NCBI RefSeq assembly: GCF_040412425.1
Contig: NC_089749.1
Span: 32,788,313-32,852,312, forward strand
Length of the DNA: 64,000 bases
Origin: Macrobrachium rosenbergii
Taxonomy: Eukaryota; Arthropoda; Malacostraca; Decapoda; Palaemonidae
Reading direction: 5' to 3'
A model generated the notes under the pieces. It did no database searches, was not told where the DNA came from, and saw nothing but the letters and a program-made list of their open reading frames with translations. Positions 26,550 to 43,163 of the stretch are shown here, piece by piece. The position numbers were made by a program, and so were the translations under genes. Positions within the stretch are counted from its first letter, which is position 1. Each line of letters opens with the position of its first letter.

Positions 26550-26960
26550 ACGTAACGCAAGAGGACTCTGTGAAAGTCCATCACTTATAATATCATTCCG
26601 GCGCTTTAAAAAATCTCCACCTATTTGTAGTCTCCCTTCTTACAGCTCTCATCCAAGTAGTTCTGGGCCTCCAACTCTTCAGGCGCCCACAGGAGCCCAC
26701 CTCATACTACCATCCACTATTCTCCCAGGGGTGGTGCGATGGGTATGTCCAGGACATAGCCTTCCTCTTCCATCATTATCTCATCTGCATATGGAACGCC
26801 CGTAATTTCTTCTATGTTGTCAGTTCTCGCCCTGTCCTGCCATCTGACGCCTAATATTTATCTTAAAGCTTTATTCAAAAATCATCGAAATCTTTTTGAT
26901 ACCGTCACACCATGATTCATGTTCGTTTAGCTGACGCAGACCGTACCGGACTGTGTTATC
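26550..26960 (-). pseudogene. Decayed LINE reverse-transcriptase C-terminal fragment, copy 1
   Basis: On the minus strand the translation near 26845-26720 reads LGVRWQDRARTDNIEEI, then PYADEIMMEEEGYVLD, then stops appear. The phrase RWQDR followed by a variable segment with YA-D(I/N) is like the end of non-LTR retrotransposon polymerases, where it precedes a W--GHV-R motif. The same stretch recurs at 40960-41300 (RWQDRVRNDTITEM), so both derive from one family. Both copies contain stops and lack the catalytic core. Confidence 0.55.
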
Positions 26961-27238
26961 GTACTTTTATATGAACTTCCAATCCATTTCTTCACCAAAT
27001 CTTATTCATCTTTCCCATTGTCTGATGCGCCTTTTCTAGTCCTCGCGTAATCCGAACTCACGGGAACCTTTAAAGGATAGCATTTCTCTTAAACATTTGA
27101 AAACTTTAACTTGTGGAATCCCTTCTCCCTCTAACGTTTCATCTAATATTACATGATGTCTCCTCATTTTTCATTTTCCTTAGATTTATGTTCTTAGAGT
27201 GCATCTCACACACACATACATATATATCTGTATTAATG
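26961..27238. other. Short spacer before (TA)n
   Basis: Nothing recognised. Confidence 0.4.
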
Positions 27239-28349
<1,111 letters not shown>

Positions 28350-28482
28350 CATGTATTCACTTTTCCCTTTGGTTGCCAATTGACTCCTCTTTTTGGTTTT
28401 CATGTATTCACTTTTCCCTTTGGTTGCCAATTGACTCCTCTTTTTGGTTTTCATGTATTCACTTTTCCCTTTGGTTGCCTTG
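28350..28482. repeat. 51-bp tandem repeat, about 2.6 units
   Basis: Units start CATGTATTCACTTTTCCC at 28350, 28401 and 28452 and are essentially identical, so the expansion is recent. The unit is 17 codons long but carries an in-frame stop context and no exon signals. Confidence 0.95.
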
Positions 28483-29683
28483 CTTTTGTTACAGCTGATG
28501 GCTGATGGAGATACAGCTGCTTATTTTCCTATTCCTAATATTTCTGTTTTGGTTTTTGTCCCGTAACTTTTCTGTTTGATAGGAATGATCGCCTCCCGAC
28601 CTATTCAGACGCCTCCCACTCACGTGGAGATGATTTTTCTTTTTTTTTTCTGAGAATGATTAGCTTCTAGAAAACGCTTATCAGTTCGTTATGGCCTTCA
28701 AGCACCTTCGTATTACATGCTGCTTACAGTGTAGCTCGGGCGACGTTGCATATTAAAGCGGATAAAAATGATCGTGATTTGGGCCTGTCAGATAAGCTTT
28801 TCCATCCGTAGATCTTTAAATTCCCCGCAATGCTCGAATGCGTGGAAATTTGACCACTTGTTTGTATGAATATTTTGTTTTTAGAATTCACTAGTGATAA
28901 ATCTTGAAAATATATAATTTCTAAGCATATCATTGCAAAACCAGCCCTGTGATGATAGCCTACATTTACTGAGGGAATTTCCTATAAATTTTCTGTTATA
29001 TTATGTGTACTTATATCGAGTATTTTTCACATACTGTTATCTTGGTAATTTCTATTCTGTGATATCGGTAACATTAAGTCATGAATTACCTGCCTAGTTT
29101 TCAGCTTATTTCTTATGCCATGGACTGATTTCATATTTATCACAAGATTGCTTCGTATTGTGTTTGCAATTATAGTTTTATTCTACCTTTAAAGGTCATG
29201 CAGTGCCTTACTTTTCCGCTTTTATTGTTGTAAATGAAATGCGATTACAGAATTATTTATTTGCTTTATGCTCAATATTTGTCGGTATTCATTTGTTATT
29301 TTATCACGGATTTCTCTTTTAAACTTAACGAAAATTCTATTGTTTGGAAGTTGCTTTGCAGATTAAGACGTTAGTTGTGGTGCGTATGTTGTTCTTTCAT
29401 TTGAACAATCTCGTTTTCTTCATTGTCTTCAGCTGTACCCATTTCTGCATGGGGTCGTTGTTTCAGTGCAACTGACTGGCAGTTTACTTGTCTGTTTTAA
29501 TCTTGAGTAGCTTCAATCGCCCCTTTTTCCCCTCCACAAACTAAATCCTCTTAGTAAATTTTGTTCGATGTTTCCTCGAATTATGTAAACTTTCATTTAT
29601 AAAGGATACTTTGTCATGCCCTGAGTTGAGAAGGCCATAATCTCGAAAGGGTGGAAACAGGTGTAAACAGTTAACAAATATAA
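28483..29683. other. Gene-free stretch, nothing recognised
   Basis: T-rich, intron-like composition. Confidence 0.5.
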
Positions 29684-30051
29684 CAAGTAAAAAATGCGCC
29701 GAAGTTTCTTCGGCGCAGTCAAGTTTTCTGTACAGCGCATAATACTGTGTGAAACTCTCAGCCACGGTCCATGAAAATCTCAGCCGCGGCCTATGAAACT
29801 TTCAGCCACGACCCGGTGGTGGCCTAAGTTGTTGACACCTACGATCTTTGTTAACTTTAACCTTAAATAAAATAAAAACTACTGAGGTTAGAGGGCTGCA
29901 TTTTGGTATGTTTGATGACTGGACGTAAGATGATCAACACAACAATTGGCAGCCCTCTAGGCTCAGTAGTTTTTAAGATCTGAGGACTGACAGCAAAAGT
30001 GGGAACGGGCAGACAAATAGCCATCTCAATAGTTTTCTTTTACAGAAAACT
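29684..30051 (-). mobile_element. Foldback/MITE-like element, family M, copy 3
   Basis: Nearly full-length copy in reverse. The terminal hairpin GCGCCGAAGTTTCTTCGGCGC is at 29697 on, the long GAGGCTAGAGG-type hairpin at about 29880-29970, and the 5' palindrome at 30031-30051. Confidence 0.9.
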
Positions 30052-30729
30052 GAAAATTAGAGATACGTTGTGTTGCATTACACTTGTTATTGCTAACATG
30101 TTTTGTAATCTTTTTACTCCTATTCGTGTCCTCCCGGGTTTTCCAATAATTGGAAAATATACTTCTAATTTGTAGTTTATAACAGTCGTAAAGAGTGTAC
30201 GTACTTTTTTTCATTCCCAAGGACAAATAAAATGGCGCCTCCTTCAAATTATTGTAGTTTACATCCTCGTCTACTCACAGACGTTTCTTAATGAATTTTC
30301 CATTGTTTATTTCATATTTTCCCATTATAATGGACCTAGTAATGCTGTAGTTAACATTCAGTTAATGATAGAGCTAGAGTTTAATCTGCTGTCTTTCTAG
30401 CTGTATGTATATTTAGATTTTAGTCTGCACAGTCAACTTCAGTAATCAAGAGGGATGAAAGTTGAACCCAAGTCTCGTATAAAGGGCAAGAAATATGTAC
30501 CCATAAATAATGGCTCTCACGGTTCCGGCTATCACGAACCTGTGCGAAGCAGAGACCATAATATGTTCTGAACTGAGAGGAAGAGAGCGGTTGTAGAAAC
30601 GAGTTTCATGGGTGCTTGTTAAGGTGGCAAGCGCTCGAAAGAGCTCCTCGAATTCTCCTGAATGAGAAACGATAAAGATACTTTTCCTTATTTGATATCG
30701 TCACTTTCTCGTAATCTTAAATGGAAAAA
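30052..30729. other. Gene-free spacer, nothing recognised
   Basis: No motif-supported frame. Confidence 0.5.
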
Positions 30730-30854
30730 TAAAGTCCGTAGTAGTATGTATGTGTATATTGCTATAAACAGGAAACTCGCCAACTGATCAAGTCGGCGAA
30801 AGCTTCCTGTATATTGCAATATACATACATACATACACACTACTGCGGACTTTA
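30730..30854. repeat. Compact palindromic element (TA-flanked foldback)
   Basis: The arms read AAAGTCCGTAGTAGTATG at the left and CACTACTGCGGACTTT at the right. They continue through TGTATATTGC/GCAATATACA to an inner stem CAGGAAACTCGCC/GGCGAAAGCTTCCTG, with a loop of about 10 nt. TA stands immediately outside both ends, as expected of a Tc1/mariner-type MITE, though the TIR family was not identified. Confidence 0.8.
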
Positions 30855-31786
30855 TACTTTTTCTCCTTTCTTGGCTTCTCATAGTACCGGTCGCTTGCCG
30901 CGAGAATGTTGAGTCAAGGGAGAAGAGCTATGGAAAATCTGAGAAGCCAGTTTTGCCGGTATGACAGAATTACTCAGATTACGTAACGTTGCAGTAATAG
31001 TATGACTCCAGTTGCTTGCTTCCTATTCGGTGATATTAAGTTGCGTATGTGGATTTTCAGGTTAAACTTGTTCCGCGAGATTTTCACCTTTCTTGTTTGT
31101 GTGGACTGAGGATTGTGTACCGAAAAAGTGACTTTTTGGTATTGGAAATTACGACGCTTATACTTAGATGCGATTGAGCTTAAGTAATGTTGAAGTTGTT
31201 TTAAAAGGGAACATTTCTGTTTTCTGCATCCTATGCTTCCTTCCTAGCTGTCTATATATTCGCTGACCACTGGATTTATATGTCTGGAAATCAATACGTC
31301 TTTAAACCGAGACATTAGTTTCAAATTAGGTAATACATATGTGAGAATAATTTGAAATTAATTCAATTTTTTTTCTTTTAAAGATGTGCATATAGTTTTT
31401 TTCAAAGTGATTAGAATGATGTTTCTGACAGTCTTGGTTACTCTTATTTTCCCACATCTCAGTTTATATAAGTATTTCAGTTGAGAGTTGTTGATGGTGT
31501 TTTTAATATGCTTACCTATACATAACATACGTAGTAGTGCTGTACGAAATAGTAGGACGTTATAGCGATTAGTTTAGCCCTTGACTGTTCAAAGAAGAGG
31601 AGCGTGCAGATGATGCAACTTACTCTCTAGGACTCGATCGGAATGAAGTAGTGTCCAGTCGGTTTTGAGCAACAAATCCACTCCACTAATCATTCTTATG
31701 GGCAACAGTTATTTGCGAGCAGAATATATTACAGTGCCTGGTTCATCTTTTGTCCCTGAAAGGTAACTGTATCAACAGCTGGCCGA
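30855..31786. other. Gene-free stretch, nothing recognised
   Basis: No exon-like frame. Confidence 0.45.
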
Positions 31787-31850
31787 GTTATAGTGAACTT
31801 TGATATTAAACGATATTTGAGGGTTAGTATTTGATATCTGTGTGTGAGTG
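31787..31850 (+). repeat. Repeat segment shared, inverted, with 34184-34240
   Basis: TATAGTGAACTTTGATATTA then ACGATATTTG and GTTAGTATTTG on the plus strand match the minus strand at about 34240-34184. Both lead directly into TG/TA dinucleotide runs, suggesting a shared mobile element edge. Confidence 0.7.
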
Positions 31851-31866
31851 CGTTTGTGTATGTGTT

Positions 31867-31870
<4 letters not shown>

Positions 31871-31945
<75 letters not shown>
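31871..31945. repeat. (TA)n microsatellite
   Basis: TA tract with GTGTGT ends. Confidence 0.97.
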
Positions 31946-31953
<8 letters not shown>

Positions 31954-31954
31954 A

Positions 31955-32470
31955 TACAGGCGAAGAACAGAAAAATTTGGTCAACATGTTAAAAGGAGCG
32001 GGTGCAGGAAAACAAGCAGCAGATTCAATGTACTAGTAGTTTAATCCTAGGTTTCGTGACCGTGTGTCACGTCATCAGGGATATCTGTAAATGAAATATC
32101 AGACATTAGATTGCTTTCAAAACATTAAGCAAATACATGAAAATATATGCACTAAATTACACTTAAAAATTATACACAAAAAAACCACGGAATTAAAATT
32201 ACATAAAAATGAATTAGGCACTAAGTAAAATCACAGACACACTGAAACCTATGCAGTAAATTACACATACATGAAACATAAAAGAAGAGATTTTAAATTA
32301 CACAGTAAAAAAAAGGGAATAACAAATCCAGTAAGTAAAATCACAGACCCACTTGCGGGACAAACACCAACCTTTCAAAGCAAGAGTAAAAAGCACACTA
32401 AAATTCATATAAACCTACAAACCAGAGAACCGAAAGTATAGTTAACCAAATTAGGCAATAAACAGTGGAA
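31955..32470 (-). mobile_element. Probable Penelope-like element leader (pLTR fragment), 3' cut at (TA)n
   Basis: On the minus strand the block is T-rich non-coding sequence, then the hammerhead-like motif (32044-32082), then a leader with an ATG at about 31987 that soon meets the (TA)n tract. Hammerhead ribozymes in the terminal repeats are characteristic of many Penelope-like retroelements, and another Penelope piece lies at 44.2-45.6 kb. Inside the T-rich part, GTGATTTTACTTAGTGCC-type phrases recur twice. No protein domain survives here. Confidence 0.45.
32044..32082 (-). ncRNA. Hammerhead-ribozyme-like motif
   Basis: On the minus strand the order is stem I strand ATCC, core CTGATGA, one C, stem GTGAC with loop ACACG and closing GTCAC, core GAAA, CC, TA, then stem I strand GGAT. 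All core residues of the hammerhead (CUGANGA and GAAA, UH before stem I) are present. Two features weaken the call: the extra C next to stem II, and a stem III reduced to about one base pair. Minimal stem III forms are known in Penelope-like elements and act as dimers. Self-cleavage is not shown by sequence alone. Confidence 0.5.
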
Positions 32471-32615
32471 TAGCCGTAGTTTGGTGATTAAGAGAAGGAC
32501 TTTCAGTTTGATATCGAGGCTCTCAAGTATAAGCAATTCTGATGTTTCTTTTGCTTAGCCTATAATTTTGAAATAATCCTACTTAACAGGTGTTTTACAA
32601 ACCATGCTAATGTAA

Positions 32616-32618
<3 letters not shown>
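32471..32618. other. Short spacer
   Basis: Nothing recognised. Confidence 0.4.

Positions 32619-32710
<92 letters not shown>
32619..32710. repeat. (TA)n microsatellite
   Basis: Pure TA tract. Confidence 0.97.
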
Positions 32711-32712
<2 letters not shown>

Positions 32713-33359
32713 GGTGGCCTCCTGCTCACTATAAATTACCAGAACTATTATGCTTATCAAGCTTTCTGTAAATGATTATTTTCAGAGCCTTAGACCAGCC
32801 ATAGGGTATCCCTCTTACACAAATCTCATGTAAAAACAAAATTAGTACATATGTACCAGATCCAGGGCGTATGAATACCCAGATTTTTAATAAAAAACAA
32901 CAACAAGGATTTACTTTGTCCTTAAATAAACTCTCTTTATAGGCAGATTTTAAAAAGAATCATTGACAACTTCAAAAGGGCTGTTAAACCCAAGGAGTCA
33001 GGATCTTCAGCAAAACACTGTACACTCAAAGAGGAATGAGAAAAGACTAAACTTCATAAGAATAGCAATATTTATTAATGAATTAAAGATAGCCGTAAAT
33101 GATGGTTATGGCTAGAAACCGCATTCAGCTACAAAAAAAAAGGCGCAAGCATTTCCCATTTGCCTACGCTAACACGCACACTGGTAGGAGTAGGGAAAAT
33201 CACAGAGGGAGAAAGAAAACCACAAGCTCACGACGGCGAAAAACAACACAAACATATGACAGTAGAAGGCAAATATAGGAAAATAATCCTTTATTCTATT
33301 TATAACAAACAGATACTTAAACCTAACTTACTTTAACAACATTACTTTAGCTAAAACGC

Positions 33360-33640
33360 TTATATATAAATCCAGCACCGTAGATTATACTTGAAGATGA
33401 CTCTGCCGATTACCATCAGCAGCTCGAAGTGTCTATAACACCAGACAGCATCAAATGTCCGTTAAAACTTTTAATATATATGCGCTTACCGGAGGTAAGT
33501 CTCCCTATGATCATCACACACTTGAAGTTGATTCTACCACCAACAATTCCTGTGTCTGTAGCACAACAGCGTCAATTGTCCCACAAAAACCACTATCAAT
33601 AATTACGCTTACCGGAGGTTAGTCTCCCTATGGGCACTGT
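33360..33640. repeat. Diverged tandem repeat, unit about 120-125 bp
   Basis: Units share ACTTGAAG-TGA-TCT, then GTGTCT-TA-CAC and CAGC-TCAA-TGTCC, then TACGCTTACCGGAGGT and AGTCTCCCTATG. Two clear units and one partial. Confidence 0.7.
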
Positions 33641-34263
33641 AACGCTCCGCAATAGCAAAGAGGTCCAGAGAAAGCTGCAACAGAAGTGAATGCCGTGAAG
33701 AAGAATGTGCACTAAAGGTGATGATTGTGCCCTCACGCGGCACAGGACTCAAAAGGGCAGACACAGACAACAAATCGTTGATTATTGTCCTTCCTCAGAA
33801 CACCCACAGGAAGTAGGCAGACACAAGCGAATCAAGCTGTGATACTTTATGCACCTACCGCAAAGCAGACAAAAGGGGCAGGCAACGGCAAGGCACAAAC
33901 ATGCAGCGACCTATCGCTCAGACAACTGGGACGGAACTCTTTTGAGAGTCGAAGATCCCATAAACACCAAACCTCTGCAGAATCACCCAACAACTCAGAA
34001 ATATGAAAATAAAAAAGAAAATGATCCCACATGGGTGTGTTACCAGTAACAAGCAAAACACCTGGCGATGGGAAAAAGGACACCCCAAACCTTCATATAA
34101 CGGCAAAAAATAAACAAAACTTAATTTAACAGTTACATTACTGGGCTAGAAAGACGTACGTTAACTTTCCATGATAATATATATATACACGCAAATACTA
34201 ACTTCCAAATATCGTTTAATATCCAGTTCACTATACCTCAGGAATAGCATATAAACATATGTT

Positions 34264-34289
34264 GGGTTCGAATCCTACTGTTGCCACCA
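34264..34289 (-). other. Primer binding site-like sequence (tRNA 3' end complement)
   Basis: The plus strand reads GGGTTCGAATCC then TACTGTTGCCACCA, which looks like a T-arm, acceptor strand and CCA of a tRNA. On the minus strand it begins TGGTGGCAACAG four bases after the LTR end, as a reverse-transcription primer site should. The tRNA species could not be assigned. Confidence 0.6.
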
Positions 34290-34293
34290 TTTC

Positions 34294-34374
34294 TGTATGG
34301 AAGAACACCCGTACAACCTTGTTTGCACTTATCTTCTGAAAAATCTCACGTTGGTGGCTGACCGACGATCAACT

Positions 34375-34445
<71 letters not shown>

Positions 34446-35365
34446 CATTCTCGCTCCCTCTCTCTCGACCATTCTCTCTCTCAAAATACGTTAAACTATT
34501 GTGTGGAAATTAAACCTAATCTTGCCAAAAATAGCTTATTCTGTAAAGCTAACAAACAATAAGTTAAAAACGTGGTAATTAAGAAAAGGAAATGCTAAAA
34601 AAACACAAAAGGAATGTAAATGATAAATGAATATCTCCCAAACAAAACATCTTAGCTAACACTGAAACCATGAATGGGATTCTTCCCCATTTCAATCACT
34701 CCCCAACAAGTCTCCACATAAACACAAGTCCTTAAGTCATTGTTCCTTTAAGATGACCATTTCCTACTATGGCTATGTTACTATGGCGTGTCCACCCCAG
34801 TTAACCATGGTTCCATTGAAACATTCTGCCAAAGAAAGGAACCATCTCCATTAAAAATCAAAGATCACCCAGTTTATCAACACTCAGCAACTTATCATAT
34901 AAATGTTAGACAATGGTAAAGGAACACTCACTAAATAATCAGGTCTGTAAAGGTTAGTAAATTTTCTAAGTTCTACTCACTCCCCAGAGAATGGGAATTT
35001 CAATTCCCAGTGTGTCCAACACGTCCTTCCAATCTGGTTTATCACAAAGGAGAGAGCACACTTTCACAAGCCTCTACGCACCAAGCGTTTTCATAACGCA
35101 CAAACGGATTCACGTTTCCATTCAACGCCCGAAAATCGACTAGAACCGGATCTCCTGGATTCTAGAACAATCCATGCTGACTCTACTTCTTCTACACGTG
35201 GGCTGTATTCAAGGTACCTTTAACAAGGTTGAAGATGATGGATTTGTACCGAAAGTGCCCAGTCATGCTCAGGTAGTGCTGAATCTGAAAATACCTAACC
35301 ACCAAGAATCATCTTAATGCCCTGCCTGACCTCTGCACTGCATATCCAAGGTCATTCATACAACA
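34294..35365 (-). mobile_element. LTR of a retrotransposon, minus orientation (about 1.07 kb)
   Basis: The plus-strand edges are TGTATGG and CATACAACA, that is TG...CA on either strand. The left edge sits four bases from the primer binding site, so this is the 5' LTR of a minus-strand element. The right edge abuts (TA)n beginning TATAT. Its last 100 bp (GCTCAGGTAGTGCTGAATCT, CTAACCACCAAGAATCATCT) match the second LTR at 35459-35894, so the two are related. A (TC)n tract lies inside at 34382-34443. Confidence 0.6.
34382..34443. repeat. (TC)n microsatellite inside the LTR
   Basis: Pure TC run. Confidence 0.96.
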
Positions 35366-35376
35366 TATATATATAT

Positions 35377-35458
<82 letters not shown>
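35366..35458. repeat. (TA)n microsatellite between two LTRs
   Basis: Pure TA with one TAGATA interruption. Confidence 0.97.
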
Positions 35459-37390
<1,932 letters not shown>

Positions 37391-37675
37391 TCTCCTTCCA
37401 TAAATGGAAGTGAATGAAGACCAGGGAAACAATTATAGTTGTTTGATGAAGTGATACCCTTTTTTATCTAGTATATCTCAACATCTCACACATAACTTGA
37501 TAAACTTAATTTGATTTTTCAAGTGATAAGCAAGTTTTAAGGGATCACTATTACGTTTAAAGTGTTCAGTCATAATTTTATTGTTATGAGGGTTCAGGTA
37601 TCTGGTTGAAGTGAGGTAAACTTTTGGCTTTTGTGACTAGTTGTGTGATAACCAGGTACTTGGTACACTTTGAAA

Positions 37676-39439
<1,764 letters not shown>

Positions 39440-39750
39440 CAAATATAAAATGCGCCGAAGTTTCTTCGGCGCAATCGAGTTTTCTGTACAGCGTATAATG
39501 CTCTATGAAACTCTCAGCCATGGCCCGGTATGGCCTGTGTTTCTGACACCTATAGCTGTGTCAGACGCACGATCATGGCTAACTTTAACCTAAACTAAGG
39601 CTAGAGGACTGCAATTTGGTATGTTTAATGGTTGGAGGGTGAATGATCAACATACCAATTTGCAGCCCTCTTGCCTCAGTCGTTTTTAAGATCTGAGGGA
39701 GGACGGGCAGACAAAAAGCCATCTCAATAGTTCTTTTTACAAAAAAGTGA
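39440..39750 (-). mobile_element. Foldback/MITE-like element, family M, copy 4
   Basis: Terminal hairpin GCGCCGAAGTTTCTTCGGCGC at 39451 on. The long inner hairpin is shortened because one GTTTTTA-type arm edge is missing. It ends at the decayed 5' palindrome near 39732-39750. Confidence 0.87.
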
Positions 39751-40735
<985 letters not shown>

Positions 40736-40736
40736 A

Positions 40737-40773
40737 CACACATATATATATACGTAAGTATATATGTGTGTAT

Positions 40774-40837
<64 letters not shown>

Positions 40838-40872
40838 GTAAGTATATATGTGTGTGCGCACGCGCGCGCGGG
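40737..40872. repeat. Compound TA/TG microsatellite with a (CG)n end
   Basis: TA tract flanked on both sides by TACGTAAGTATATATGTGTG, ending in GCGCACGCGCGCGCGGGCG. Confidence 0.95.
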
Positions 40873-40950
40873 CGCAGGAGGGCGGGAGTGAGCCATGAAC
40901 CTTGCAAACGTGAGGGGATGCTTTACCACTCTGCCATAGAGCCGACTTTG
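40873..40950 (-). mobile_element. tRNA-like SINE head running into the TA/TG tract
   Basis: On the minus strand GGCTCTATGGCAGAGTGG starts at about 40945. Its TGGCAGAGTGGTAAAGC is an excellent pol III A box, and a degenerate B box GGTTCATGGCTC lies about 35 bp on. The body is then replaced by a GC-rich and TA microsatellite. This is not a functional tRNA gene. Confidence 0.55.
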
Positions 40951-40959
40951 GCTGATATT

Positions 40960-41300
40960 TGTGAAATTCCACCGCTAATGTCATATCTGTGCTTTCACTT
41001 TACTTCACTCGTCTGCATCCTCCCGTCCCACTGTTCCCATCCCAGCAGTTCTGTGAATTATAACTCTTCTCGTGCCCAGAGGAGCTCAGAGGACATTTTC
41101 ACATAATACTCTGTATGGGGAGGTGCAAAAAACATAGCCAATCAATCTCCATTTCCCCTTCTCCGGTACATTATCAGCATATGAAACTTCCACCATTTCT
41201 GTTATGGTATCATTTCTCACTCTGTCCTGCCATCTGACTTCAGGCATTCTTTTTAAGGTTTTCATCTCAAATCGACAAAATTTTTTAGATATAGTTTCAT
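40960..41300 (-). pseudogene. Decayed LINE reverse-transcriptase C-terminal fragment, copy 2
   Basis: The minus-strand translation from about 41243 reads MPEVRWQDRVRNDTITEM, then EVSYADNVPEKGKWRLIGYV, then a stop. It is the same segment as at 26550-26960, recognisable in DNA too (CTGTCCTGCCATCTGAC, CCCAGAGGAGCTC/CCCACAGGAGCCC). It is broken by stops, with no catalytic core. Confidence 0.58.
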
Positions 41301-41980
41301 TGTCATACTATGATTTGAATTGTATCTTGGTGTGTGTGTGTGTGTGTCTTTATCCTTCCCAGAACACGAATATTTACAGAACTGCTGTGAACCGGAAGAG
41401 AGATCAAACGCAAGTGACCAACTTGACCGATGGCCTTCTTGCTCGTTAATCCCTGTACTGTTTCTCATCGACTTCTTCCAGCATGAAGACTTGTGGGGAT
41501 TCCTCGCCGCCCCCATCTCCGTTGCATCAACTGAAGTCAGAAAAGAATTGTTCTTTCTCTATTTGTGGCATACACGCCCGCGTTGCGGTTAAACGTTCCG
41601 TGTTGCTTTTATTCTGACAAAACATACTTTGTTCTGTCAGAGTTGAAGGAAGCTAGTTTTTTCATGCATCGCAAATAGTTTTTGTTTTTGTACTTATTCA
41701 GCGAAGAAGGGTTTTTCTTATTTCCTTTGAAAAGATATTGCTCTTTTGAATCAAGGGATTACGCAGACTCGGGTTTTCTCTCTTTTCTTCAATATTGATG
41801 TTTCGTTATCATTTAGGAGCCTTTTGTTATTATTCATTTTATATTATTATTGATTCATTTTGCTTCTCAACACACGTTTGTTTGTGTTTTGTGATGTTGA
41901 ATTGAGACAACTTTTCTCCTTCATCTGAAAAAACCGTAGGTATTTAAGTTGAAGGAAAAAGGGCACAAAGGGAAATTTTT
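41301..41980. other. Gene-free stretch with a short (TG)n
   Basis: TG run at 41329-41347. Overlapping frames on both strands at 41204-41592 have no recognised domain. Confidence 0.45.
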
Positions 41981-42350
41981 AGTTTTCTGTAAAAGAAAAC
42001 TATTGAGGCGGCTTTCTGTCTGTCCGTCCGCCCTCAGATCTTAAAAACTGCTTAGGCTAGAGTGCTGCAAATTGGTATGTTGATCATCCACCCTCCAGTC
42101 ATCAAACATACCAAATTTCAGCCTTCTAGCCTCAGTAGTTTTTATTTTATTTAAGGTTAAAGTTAGCTATGATTGTGCGTCTGGCACTGCTATAGATGCC
42201 AACAACACAGGCCACCACCTGGTCGTGACTGAAAGTTTCATGGGGCGCGGCTGAGAGTTTCATGGGCCATGGCTGAGAGTTTAACAGAGCATTATACGCC
42301 GTGCAGAAAACTTGATTGCCCCGAAGAAACTTCGGCGCGTTTTTTACTTG
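41981..42350 (+). mobile_element. Foldback/MITE-like element, family M, copy 5 (most complete)
   Basis: Has the perfect 5' palindrome AGTTTTCTGTAAAAGAAAAC, the TCTGTCTGTCCGTCCGCCC segment, both arms of the long hairpin (CTAGAGTGCTGCAAATTGG), the GGCCACCACCTGGTCGTGAC segment and the terminal CGAAGAAACTTCGGCGCG hairpin. Confidence 0.92.
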
Positions 42351-42640
42351 TTTTGTTTGTGACTTTTGGGTGTACTTTAATGTTTTCATAAGATCTAAAT
42401 AAGCGATGCGGCTAAATTTAGATTTAGTTTGAAAGCTCATTTGCACATGCAGAGGATCATTTTTACTGTACGTGCGTTGATTTGATATTACTTTTATAAA
42501 GTAGCTCATTTGCACATGTGTTTTAATTATATTTGATTGATATTACTTTTATTGAATACCGTACCTGTAAGAAAGAGCCCACTAGCATACTTGGGTACAC
42601 GCGTATGAAAATCTTGTTTCTGTGTGATATAAATACTGTG
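42351..42640. other. Spacer with a short imperfect duplication
   Basis: TAGCTCATTTGCACATG-type phrases occur at about 42436 and 42502, and TTGATATTACTTTTAT at about 42480 and 42537. Confidence 0.5.
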
Positions 42641-42791
<151 letters not shown>

Positions 42792-42944
42792 GAGAACGGA
42801 TACTTGATAATGTGAACTGTTTGTCCAAGAAAGCTTGTAACTTTTTCTGAATAAATACTCCATTAGATACCATCCAGTTTGAATGAGGTCCTTTTAGTAA
42901 TTCTACTAATGCACAGAACAATTGTGTATGTGATAAAGTTAATA

Positions 42945-43010
42945 TATATACACATACATATACATATATATGTAGGCCTATATATATATGTGTGTGTATG
43001 TGTATTAGTG
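42945..43010. repeat. Short TA/CA/TG microsatellite
   Basis: Alternating TATATACACATACATATACATATATATG, then GTGTGTGTATG. Confidence 0.85.
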
Positions 43011-43098
43011 TACCTATTACCTAATTGGTGGCGGCATATATGAGATTGTCAAACAGTAATTCCCGACTTTAAGGACTTTGATCAAGACGCTTTCATTT

Positions 43099-43125
43099 GC
43101 ATAATGAATGTGGCATTCATTATGC
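43099..43125. repeat. Perfect 12-bp hairpin
   Basis: GCATAATGAATG, loop TGG, CATTCATTATGC. No poly-U follows directly, so it is not called a terminator. Confidence 0.85.
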
Positions 43126-43163
43126 GTAGGTTGTCTGTTACACAAAAAATAATATATGGGTGG

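Larger units (their letters stand above)
32880..34289 (-). mobile_element. Untranslated leader region of an LTR retrotransposon (minus strand)
   Basis: This lies directly downstream (minus direction) of the primer binding site at 34264-34289 and the LTR at 34294-35365. It is A/C-rich on the plus strand, unlike its surroundings. It contains two repeated segments around CTTACCGGAGGT-AGTCTCCC at about 33485 and 33608, spaced about 120 bp, with a related third unit upstream. In the element's sense this reads CCGGTAAGCG, a splice-donor-like site present twice. No gag or pol coding is recognisable, so the element is deleted or very decayed. Confidence 0.5.

Noticed and set aside
43099..43125. Hairpin as a transcription terminator
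   Set aside because: No U tract follows and the organism is eukaryotic.
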